Source of the DNA: Desmodesmus armatus
Taxonomy: Eukaryota; Chlorophyta; Chlorophyceae; Sphaeropleales; Scenedesmaceae
DNA: 64,000 bases
Direction: 5' to 3'
Assembly: GCA_007449985.2 (NCBI GenBank)
Contig: VIIQ02000895.1
Span: forward strand, 372,001-436,000
Under the pieces are notes generated by a model, which was not told the origin of the DNA, did not search any database, and saw nothing but the letters and a program-made list of their open reading frames with translations. Positions within the stretch are counted from its first letter, which is position 1. The number at the start of each line of letters is the position of its first letter. Positions 18,201 to 28,445 of this stretch are shown here, one piece after another. A program made the translations under genes and the position numbers.

Positions 18201-20711
18201 GCTGCCTTGGTGGGGTCCGGTACTGCTGGTCCTGCTCCTCATGCTGCTGCTGCTCCTGACCTTGCACCAGCTGCAGTGCCTCCGCAGCAGCATGCTCGTC
18301 ATGGTGCTCCGTGTCCAGCTGCTGCTGCTCCAGTTCCTCCTGTGTCACCCGGCCAAAGTTTGCCTTCCACAGCTCTGAGAGTTCGCTGGCCTGCACCGCC
18401 TGTGCTGCCGCCAGCCCGGGCGCAGACCTCCTGCCGCTCGCCCGGCTGGACCCAGCGTCTGATCCCCCGCCGCCGCCGCCGCCGCTGCGTGTGCATCCCT
18501 GCTGATCGCTGGCACTGCATGCAGAGCCCTCTGACTCGCCTGCGACATCTGCGCCGCAAGAGTTGCGGTACTCTCCCAACATAGGCTGCGGGGTGAGCGG
18601 CGTGGGCTCCAGCAGAGGCGGCAGTGGCACTTCCGGCATCAGCTCACGTGCGCGGGCCCGGGCCTCCAGCATAGCTGGGCGCAGTGAGGGCAGCTGCATC
18701 AGCTGTTGCACTGATGGCCTGCGGTCCGGGTTCTTGCACAGCATCCTGCATGCATGTACGGGCACACAAAACAAAATGTTTGGCAGCCATCAACGCTGCG
18801 AAACTCCTGCTGGCTGCAGCAGGAAACTGGTCCAGGCATATCAAGATGTACTACCATGGCCTTGCAGAGCTGGACATCACATAAAGAAGAGGGGCTCTCC
18901 CACTGCTCCTCAAGCAAACCTGCAGCTGGTGCTGCAGGGGGCAGCAGCATGGCCTATGTTTGCAAACTCACAGCTCCACCACATCCCGCCAGTCTGAGCT
19001 GTAGGTGGTTGGCAGTGGCGCCAGCTTGTTCTTCTTGATCTTGCTGACCAAGCCGTGGATGTTGAAGGCGTTGAAGGTGGGCCGCTGGGCCGTCAGCTCG
19101 TAAAACACACACCCCAGGGACCTGCAGGACGTGGTAGGGGTGGCACAGGCACAGCCACAAGAGTCAGCGCCATAGAGCCATCACCACAGCACAGAGCTAA
19201 CCCAGCACATCCATGCTGCATGGCTGATGCATAGGTCGTCGTGTCACGTTGCAACCCTGCAAGCTTTTGAGCCATGCACCCACTTCAGAGTCACCTGGAG
19301 ACTGCCAGTGCGTCGCTTTTTCCTGACAGCCCTCCCTCCTCACTAATGGAGTTGGCTGATGCATCAGCCCAGATTGGTCCAGCAGACAACCGCAGGCAGG
19401 TATTTGCGCTCACCAGACGTCTGTCTTGAAGCCGTATCCTTTGCAGCTCAGCAGCTCAGGAGACATGTAATGCGGCGTTCCCACAAGGTTGGTGTCCTGC
19501 GGCCTGCTCTCGTCACCTGCAGGTACAACAGGCAGGACCTGACAATATATCCTAACAGGCTCCGCATGGATTTGCTTGCTTGCTGCTGTGGCATCCTGTC
19601 AGCGCATGGCGGCATTGTACGGATACCAGGCATGATTGGTGCGCGCCAGATTCAGCTGCATAGAATTGCTGTGTCAGAACTACATATTCTTCTGCAATCA
19701 TCATCGGGGATGCTAAGGCAAACATGGGTGCAGGCCAGGCCACTTGCCGTGCTCCTCCATGAGTGTGGCAAGGCCAAAGTCCCCCAGCTGCACGTCATCG
19801 TCACAGGTCAGCATCAGGTTGGGGGTCTTGATGTCCCTGTGCAGCACATGCTGAGTCTGCAGATAGTCCAGGGCCAGCAGCAGCTGACACAGCCACTTCT
19901 GCATCAACCCCTCCTCAACTTGGCCCTCCTGCACAAACCAGCACAAACAGCATCCACCTGGTCAAGCCAGAGTATGGCAACAGCTGGTTTGCCAACCAGC
20001 TTGGGTTTTGGCAAGCTGTAGATTCAAATCTCGATCTGGCGCTGACACAGTTTGTCTGACACGGTGGCTGCTTGAAGTCTGTGAGCGCCGCCAGGTGTCG
20101 GTCAAACCCCACCTGCTTTCTGATCTTGGTGAGGTAGCTTGACAGATCTCCGTTCTGGCAGAAGTTGTATATCATGTTGACGGTGTGGTTCTGCACCACC
20201 CAGCTCTCCACGCATGGCACGATGAAGGGGTGTCGCAGAGAGGTTGCCTGGAGGAGGCACAAGAGGCATGGTTGTCAGGCCACCGCAAGACAGTGGCTGG
20301 GCTGCTGAGAACATCTGTGCAGCATCGGCCAGCCTGTTGTGCACCGCACTACTGGGCAACCCGCACCACCCTGGTCAACAATCTATTTGACCTGTGAGGC
20401 AGCGTGCCTGTGCTGCACTCTGCTCACCAGGTCCCGCTCCTGCAGGGTGGACTGCCTTTGCCACTTGGTTTGCTTGGCCAGCCGAACCCTCTTCAAGACA
20501 TAGTCTGCTTTGTCCAGCTTGTTGCTGACCAGGAAGGCTGACCCAAATGAGCCCCTGCCGATCTGATGCCGCAGCTCATACTTAGTCCCCGGTCCTGCAG
20601 GCAGCAGAAGTGCATGTGATCACGATGTATCCAATTTTGTGCTAACAAACCGTCTGCACGGCCACGTTGCTGCTCCAAGGCTGTTGTCCACACCTCCGCT
20701 GCTGGGGCCAT
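15216..20711 (-). CDS. NEK-family protein kinase with C-terminal CAP-Gly domain
   Basis: Exons: 20711-20666, 20594-20428, 20247-20113, 19928-19744, 19503-19414, 19121-18972, 18745-15881, 15564-15216, all in frame, about 1,328 residues. The kinase domain lies near the N-terminus: P-loop IGRGSFG, lysine in YVLKRVRLAK, catalytic HRDIKTPN, DFGLA, activation loop GTPHYMSPELL, then WSLGCVFYELTAQRPTFNAF. These are typical of NIMA-related kinases, which act on microtubules, cilia and the cell cycle. A Ser/Gln/Ala-rich tail of about 950 residues follows, mostly disordered, with one less biased patch (GVLGVIDGYKRIVASKLAHV). The final exon carries a CAP-Gly-like domain (LGDIVVLGRSKSIKGIVRYL, WVGMELD, YFDCQ), a fold that binds tubulin or EB-type tails. 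Its usual GKNDG signature is altered to CGVDATQRG. Residues joining exons 7 and 8 keep frame exactly (phase 2). The first exon is the least certain, with a weak donor GTGGCC. Confidence 0.85.
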
Positions 20712-21302
20712 ACTGGTGCCCCTGCTGCTGTTGACAAAACTGGACGCGTGCGCTGCTACTGCTGCCTCATGAAGATGAGGAAATGTTTGTTGACCATGTC
20801 AGGCACCAACCAGGGCCAGCTGGCCGGCAGGGTGTGCAGTCTCTGGTTGATGGTGCTGAACAGTATGCCTATCAAGGCTGAACACAGCCAGCCTTTCAAA
20901 AATAAGACTTTAAGGCTGATGAAAAGATGCCTGCATTCAGGTCTGGACTCGACTGTACTTCACGCAGCTGTTGATGAGTTCATGTGTGGGCTTGGGGTCT
21001 TGCTGGTCTGGACCGTTTCGGTTGGCGCAATGTATCAACGTCATGGCAAGATACAGTATGAAACTTTCAAACGTCGCCCCAACGCAACAGCAGTTCTCTT
21101 TGACATTCTCTGCTGCATCCTGCACCCACCCCCCACTTGTGTTGAGAGCAGCCAGATCCTGTGCTGTGCTTGCGCGCATCCAGTCAGCGGACAGCATCTA
21201 CTCCTGTTGACGGTCCAGCAGAGGCCCATGGGCTGCTGACCCCAAGCAACAGCATCTGCACAGGGTGTCTGTCTGAGAGCAGCAGCGCCAGCCAACGGGA
21301 GG
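20712..21302. promoter_or_regulatory. Divergent promoter region between kinase and PRP17
   Basis: About 590 bp separate the divergent start codons of the NEK/CAP-Gly gene (-) and PRP17 (+). It must hold both promoters and both 5' UTRs. No clear TATA box or repeated element was recognised. Confidence 0.45.
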
Positions 21303-24300
21303 ATGGATCTCCTGACAAACTATGGGTGGGTCACGGTGCAACGTTAAAAGCACTTTTGCGATGCATCCACCATTTGATGCAGCAACAATGCAGCCAGCAT
21401 GTATGTTCCTGATCGCTGCTTGGCCTGTGCACCTGTGCAGAGGGAGTGACGATGAAGTAGATGAGGGGCGCATTGAGACCACAGCAGACACAGAGCTGTA
21501 CAAGCTCACACTGCCCACAGAAGTCACAGCAGCACCACAGGTAATTGCCAAGACACACCAGTCAGTAGCTGCTCACCAGTCCACTGCGTACCAGCACTAA
21601 GCCGTGTGAGTGTGCTTGTTGTACTGCCAAGCACCCATGTGCACAGCAGAATAGTGCTTGACACTGTGATGGTCAGACCCAACCACATATGTGACATGCG
21701 CAGGTCGACACAACCGGCCTAGCGCTGCAGGAGGGCAAGGCGGTAGCAGCAGCAGCATCAAGGCACTTGCTAGGTAAGTGCCACGCTCTGTCTGAAGCGG
21801 CCAGACCCTTCCTGGGCATAGTGCTGCATGTGGCCCTCAGCATGTGGTGTGACCTGCCAGCAGCGGTGGAGAGGGATTCCTCTCTACAACCCCGTGTTCC
21901 TGCCTCCCTGAAGCTGGCTGCAGCGCCATGTGCTGCGTGCACTGCCACATTGTTGTGACCATGTTGTGCTGGACCCCTGCTGCTTGTCATTGTGCATGCA
22001 GATGCGAAAGCGCGGTCGGTGCAGTACAACCTGCCGTACAAGGACATGGCAGCCCCGCTTGTGGGTGCGTGCTACCAGCCTCCGTCACACAGCAGCTCAG
22101 CAGCATCAGCTGAGCAAGTGCACTAGCGGCAGTGCCATGGACAAGTTGGACAAGGATGAGACTCTCGCATCCTGCACAGTACAGCAAGTATACACTATCA
22201 TCCCCTAAGTAGCAGTAGTTGCAGGCGGTCTCCATGTCTTGAGGTAGCTACGAGTGGGGCTGATAACTTCTGACAGTCAGCCCTGTCCTGTCGCTCCCGG
22301 TGCAGGTCCTGCACACCCGTACCAGCAAGATGGCATCGCTGCAGGCCTCAAAAACCACCGTGCTGGCCATGTGGAGGACACTCACCTGCACTCCTTTGCC
22401 TTTGACGAGCAGTATAACACGTACCACAGGTGAGCAGTACAGTAAATTATGAAGCAGGCAGCTCAGCATGCGGCAGCACGGTGCAATGTGCATCTGCATC
22501 TGCGTCATGGAGCTGCTACTGCTGAGGACATAACAGGCTTGCTCACAGCCCTTCCCACAGTGCATGCTAATTGTGGCTGGCGCCACGTTGCTTCATGAAT
22601 TTTTGATTGCTTGGATTGGAATTGGTTTTTTGTGGTGCACACAATAGCTTTGAACGGTGATCTTATGTTTTTTGTCCTTGTGTGTGCCTCTGGGTGTGTC
22701 CCGCAGCATGGGGTATGCAGCAGCACCCACAGGGCAAGGCTTGGTGGGCAAAGCAGACGCAGCAGCTGGTGGCACAGTCTATGTGCCTGCAGCCAAGCGG
22801 CGGAAAACAGCAGAGGAGAAAGCAGCAGCAGAAGAGAAGCGGCAGCAGTTGCAGGTGAGGTGCTGGGCTGCAAGGCCCCTGCCAACAGGCAGGGTTGGCG
22901 CAGTAGTCACATGGCCTTGGGCTGCGGGGGATGATGTGCAGCTGCTGCGCTAGGATTTAGGGAGTCCGCGTCACATTGTAAGACTTGGGCAGACACGGCC
23001 GGGTGAGGTGTGTCAGGGATGCTGCCATGCACGTCAAAAAGCTGGCAGCATCCCTGACCAGCTGGCCAGCTGCCAGCTACCAAGGGTGCCAGCGTTTGAA
23101 TGCAGCGGATGGGGTGTTACAGCAGTTGCCGCGTGCCGCAGCCACACTGCATGTGTTGTTGGGTAGTCAGCGCGCAGCATGGGCGGCAATGCTTGTACCT
23201 GCTGCAACCACTACACCCTCCCTGTCTTCCAGAGCAGGGCTGGACATGGTAGCAGGTCTGACCTCAAATATGGGGCTTGGCTGTGCGTTCGCATCCAAGG
23301 GCACCACTGAGTGTTGGTTTGGGGCCAAAATGCTCCGCTTTGTGGCTGTGTGTCCTGCAGGCCGAGGCTCAGGAGCAGTGGCAGTCTGGCCAGCCGTTCA
23401 GCCTGAGCGCGCGTGCGCCCTGGGCTGAGAAGGAGGTGGCGCTGCCTGAGCTCACTGAGGAGCAGAAGGCCTACATTGCACAGCAGGCAGAGAAGGAGGC
23501 AGCAGCAGCGGATGATGTGGAGACCAAGGGGCCTACCAGCTTCTTCCATGGCAAGGAGAATGAGGACTACCAGGTAGGGGGCAGGGCAGCCTGGGGCGCA
23601 GGTTGGGTGGGGTGGTGAGCTGCTACTTTTCTGCGCCAACTGCAGGCACTTGCCTCGGGTGTCATGAGGCAGGCAGGTCCAGGGCTATAAGTTCAGCTGG
23701 TGTGTTGTGTGTTCGTCCCTGCAGCCGCCCATGGAATTGGCACTCAGCACATCTCTACCTTGGACATGGCCAGCCAGCTATCCCAGCCAAGGACCCAGCA
23801 GTGCTGTTGGTGTTTTGCTGTGTATGCGCAGGGTCGCTCCTGGATTGCTCCCCCGCGGGACAAGCGCAGTGAGGCTGACAACACCTACCTGCCCAAGCGC
23901 TGGATTCACACGTGGCAGGGCCACAACAAGGGCGTCAACGCTATACGTTTCTTCCCCAAGATGGGGCACCTGCTGCTGTCTGCTGGTGAGCGGGGCACAC
24001 AATGCTGCTTTTACTGAGCCATGTGCTGCGGGATGGGTCATGACACATGTACTGTGTTGTGTTTTTGCACTGTATCGCACTGTACTGTTGGGTACTGTAC
24101 AGCATGTCATGTGCTGTACTGTGCATGTGCCATGCCAGCCTGGGAACTGCCAGGCTGGGGTTCAGCACAGCGGTTATGCGGCTTGTTCGCAGGCCTTGTC
24201 GGTGGCTTTGTGTAGCCGTGCTGTGTCCTGCCAGGAAATCAGTGATTTCCAGCACCACAGTCAGACTCAGAACGTTGTCGGACTCAACAGTCCACAACAG

Positions 24301-26708
24301 ACCATGGACCACCGGTCGTGTTCTTGATACTAGCCTTCCTGTCACTGCTGCCTGTGACGGGCCTGCTGATGCATGGTCCTGCTAATGCTGTTGCTGCTGC
24401 TGCTGCTGCGGCTGCTGCTGCAGGCTTGGATGGCAAGGTCAAGATGTGGGATGTGTTTGGCAACAAGAAGTGCATGCGCACCTACCTGGGCCACAGCAAG
24501 GGTGTGAAGGACATCAACTTTACAAATGATGGCAACAAGTTCGTGAGCGTGGGCTACGACAAAAACATCCGCCTCTGGGACACAGAGACAGGGCAGGTGG
24601 GGTGCCGGCACAGCCGCATTGGTCCTGTACGTCCTGCATGTCCTGCCTCGCTGTCGACTGAGCAGTGAGGGTGATGCAAATTGTGCTGCACAGGGGACTG
24701 TCAGGGGCTTGCAGCTGTCAGGTTCTACTGCATGGAGGACAAGTGAGACAGTTTTCCGCCTTGTCCATCCATGTGTTGCACACGCGCTGCACTCCAAACA
24801 GTGCATCTCCGCAGGACAGGACAGTGTGCGTGTCAGGTGACGGAGACAACAGTGTCCTTTTAAGCATGCATGGTGGTGTCTGTGTGTGGACATGCGCAGG
24901 TGATCACTACCATCAACACAGGCAAGCTGTTCTACTGCGGTGTGTTCCACCCAGACGAGGACAAGCAGAACGTTCTGATGAGCGGCTGTGGGGACAAGAA
25001 GATCTACCAGTTTGACCTCAACACAGGGGATTGTGAGCAGGTGGGTTGGCGCCAGGCCCCTCACAGGGGGTGGCTGTGGCTAGGAGCAAACAAGGATCTG
25101 ATAGCAACACACTTGCTGTGGCGGGTGCAGGATTGGACCAAGGGGTGGAGCATGAATCAGAGCAGTTCATGATCAGGATGATGACTTGAAGTGCAGGCGC
25201 AGTTTGTCATAGTTCTGGCTGGCTTCACACGTGATTGCGCCCTGTTGGTGCGTTGGCGTGTTCAGGCTTGGTGCGTCGTTACTGCATGCCATTGTGTACC
25301 ATTCAGGTCCTGTTTTTATGGGCATTGTGTGGGTGTGTCCTGCATGTGCAGGAGTACAACTACCACCTGGGCGCTGTCAACACGGTGACCTTCTTTGATG
25401 ATGCGCGGCGCTTTGTCAGCAGCAGCGATGACAAGTCGCTGCGGGTCTGGGAGTTTGGTATACCGGTGCAGATCAAGTGAGTGTGATGTGTCAGTCCTCC
25501 TTGTGCTGTACTATGAAGTGATGTGCTGTACTGTGCTGTGCTGGCCCTTTTGGCGCATCACTAATGCGCACCGCAGGTAGTAAGGGAACGCCATGCAGGT
25601 GTAGTACTACTAGGCAGTATACATAGCATGCCCGTGCTGTGCTTGCGTACGTCAACAATGCATGTCCCAGACGCGCATGATCACGCAACTCTGCAGCACA
25701 AGCGCTGGCATAGACTAGGCAGTTCCAATGACACAGAGCTCAGACCCGTGCGTTGCTGTCTCATCACATTGCACACAACGACTGGGTGGCGGTTGCTCCT
25801 GCTGCGTCTCTCGCAGGTACATTGCAGACCCCTCCATGCACTCGATGCCGGCCATTACGCCCAACCCTGCAGGCACAGCTGTCATCTGCCAGTCGCTGGA
25901 CAACCAGGTACGACCCGCAGAAAGCAGCATGGCTGCATTCCCCCCCTGTAAAAGTGTCCACTGTCATACACTGCTGCCGCCATCCAAACAAACCTCTTTG
26001 TTGTTGAATAGGGTCTGTCCCGTGTGTGGCAGCAAGTTCGTAAAAATGACCCCACCCTCGCTGCGCATTGCGTCTGTCTGAGTGCCGTTGCGGTCGTGTC
26101 ATGCATGCTGTCCCCTTGTGCCTATTGCCAGATTGTGACATACACGACGAAGGAGCGCTTCAAGCAGAACCGCAAGAAGACCTTCAAGGGCCACAACACT
26201 GCAGGATACGCATGCCAGGTCAACTGGAGCCCGGACGCCAAGTATGTTATGTCAGGTGAGCAACAGGGATGGAATGTTCTTCAGCCGTGAAGACTGGTAA
26301 GATTTCACCATGGTATGCGCCGGTTGTGTTGTTTGGGTTGGTTTGGATGGGCTGCAGCACGGGCCCACTGCGCCTTGCACAGGCAGTGCAGGAGACAGGG
26401 TTGTCAGCTTGGCAGCTAGCACTGGAGCTTGAGGTCAGATGGCGGGTGACCTGATGCGCAGGGGAGTTGAGTTGCAGGCATCACACAACAACAGCAGTCT
26501 GTGGTGCTGAGCATGCATGCATGCGCGTGACTGTGCTGCAGGTGACTCCGAGGGCCGTGCGTTCTTCTGGGAGTGGGCGCACCCCTTCAAGGTTGCGCGC
26601 ACCATCAAGGCCCATGACGGCGTGTGCATAGGCGTGGCCTGGCACCCGCTGGAGAGCAGCAAGGTGGCCACGTGCGGCTGGGACGGCCTCATCAAGTACT
26701 GGGACTGA
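21303..26708 (+). CDS. PRP17: Pre-mRNA-processing factor 17 (CDC40/PRP17)
   Basis: Fourteen exons keep frame: 21303-21325, 21441-21540, 21704-21773, 22002-22064, 22306-22429, 22707-22854, 23361-23573, 23832-23985, 24424-24596, 24900-25040, 25352-25476, 25817-25907, 26132-26255, 26542-26708. The product is 571 residues, close to the usual length of the family. The N-terminus [20 protein letters not shown], the segment [20 protein letters not shown] and the basic patch PAAKRRK precede a WD40 propeller with repeats such as [49 protein letters not shown] blades and the final [16 protein letters not shown]17 is a second-step spliceosome factor acting in the nucleus around the catalytic core. The short first exon was placed by matching the family start and by splice phase. 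Confidence 0.95.
23013..23057. repeat. Intronic hairpin with 14-bp arms
   Basis: TCAGGGATGCTGCC and its exact reverse complement flank a 17-base loop in the intron between 22854 and 23361 of PRP17. Confidence 0.8.
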
Positions 26709-28445
26709 GCACGGTGTGCTCGTGTCCATGTTTGTGTGGCTGGGTTGAGGGCATTGGGGCATTGTTGCCTCCTGGAGCTCAGCAATGTTGGCCTGCTGCG
26801 GAATGCTGGGGCATGTGGGCGGCAATGAGCTGCGAGGTAGCGCTCCCTACCAAAGTGCAACATCCTTGCTGGGCAGGTTGCAGGCAAGTTTGGGTGTGTG
26901 CTGTTGTGCCAATTGTCACGACCTTGCGGTGCTTGCTGTTCGTGGGGAGCGAGATGGCAGCCAAGCACACCATTTGGGGCCGCTGTCTTTTGGACACAAC
27001 TTAGCTTGGTGTTGTGGCTGGCCACAGTGCGCATGTGTGGCAACTGCAGGTGCTGTGGATGGGCCCTGCTGCACTATGACACATGTTTAGATGCTGTACA
27101 AAGGTGTCTGCAGTCAGTGTGCGTGGAATTGTGGTGCTGCTCCACGGTGGCTGTCAGGTGTGAGGGGTTGTGTTGCCTTGCGCATGGCCGTCAGGTGATA
27201 TGTATACACGGCCCTTCTCTTGGATGTGGGGCCGATGTAGGCATGCTGCGGCAGCGCATACTGACCGTCGTCCTGTGCGTGTTTTTGATAGGCTCGCCAG
27301 CACATCATGCAGCGGTGGTGCTATACTGGCATGTCGGCCCCTGTTGTGCTGTGCAAGCCTTTCCAGCGTTTTGGGTTGACGATGAAAGTTGCTGGGACTT
27401 GAGCCACCTGTGCATTGAGTGCTGAGCAGCTTTGCGCTGCCACCTGGTCAGCACAATTTGTTGCGCTCCAACCCTTTTGTATGTTGGTTTATTGTGCCCG
27501 CTGACAGTTTGTTGCGCTCCAACCCTTTTGTCTGTTGGTTTATTGTGCCCGCTGACAGTTTTCCTGACTTGTGGGGCAAACATCGTTGAGGTGTGCTCAA
27601 ATCGTGTAATGTCAATTGCCACTGCATTCCACGAGCATGATTGGTAGCATACAGGCGTGCACACACTGACTGGACCTCTTGTGTTATTGTGTAGGCTAAG
27701 TGTTGGCTGTTTTGTTGAATGTGAGCTTGAGGCAGTCGCCACAACAGCAGGAACTGACCCCACAACACAGTGGGACAGCTGCTATGGGTCCAAGGCAAAC
27801 AGCAAGGCACAAGCTGGTGGAAACTGCGAATTTGAAGCCTCAAGACACATTCGAGACACTATATGTTGCTTGTTGGCAAGGCAAAGCGGAATCACAGGTC
27901 AGTTGCAGTGGTTCATGGGCAGGGCTTTGTGCTGGCGGACAAGCCAAGTCCGGCCCCACATGAAGAGGTTAGGTCACCAATGCTTTGTTTATTTCATCCT
28001 TTGGTGGTAAAGTCGATTAGGCATATTCAGTATATTCAGTTGTACAGCTTGTAGTGACCGCAGTGCAGCCGGAGCGACGAAAGACATACAAAAATCACCG
28101 GAGCCGCTTCATCAAACAGCTTGCAGTGATAAGAACAGATCCTCATTGCATCAAGTGGAATAGCCGGCGGCTCGCGGCGCAGGTGAATGCCAGCTGGCAG
28201 TGAATCCCCAAGGTCCCATGTTTTGGGGGGCATGGGGCCCCTCTCGGTAATTCGGAAGAAACTTGATTGCACACTTCTTCAATCAAAGCCTGGCTGACCA
28301 GCAAGCATTGCGGGACCGTGATGATGACGGTGGTTGCATTGATCCTCCTGCACTTGCTCCAACTCTACTGCTAGCCACTGCTCAACCTTTGGCAGCTGCT
28401 GACAAACACATGCTTTGCCACCCTTTTTTGTACATTACAGGGTCA
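26709..28445. other. Intergenic region
   Basis: Contains the 3' UTR of PRP17 and upstream sequence of the glycosidase-like gene. Apart from the 51-bp duplication at 27457 I see no structured feature. Confidence 0.45.
27457..27558. repeat. 51-bp tandem duplication
   Basis: Copies 27457-27507 and 27508-27558 differ at about one position (GTATGTT versus GTCTGTT). They lie about 750 bp after the PRP17 stop. Confidence 0.9.

Noticed and set aside
16208..18584. Several long plus-strand frames opposite the kinase tail
   Set aside because: They are antisense shadows of the low-complexity CAG-rich exon of the NEK/CAP-Gly gene and contain no motifs of their own.
28263..28445. N-terminal extension of the glycosidase-like frame upstream of 28446
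   Set aside because: The extension would bury the signal peptide about 60 residues inside the protein; the start just before the hydrophobic segment is more likely.
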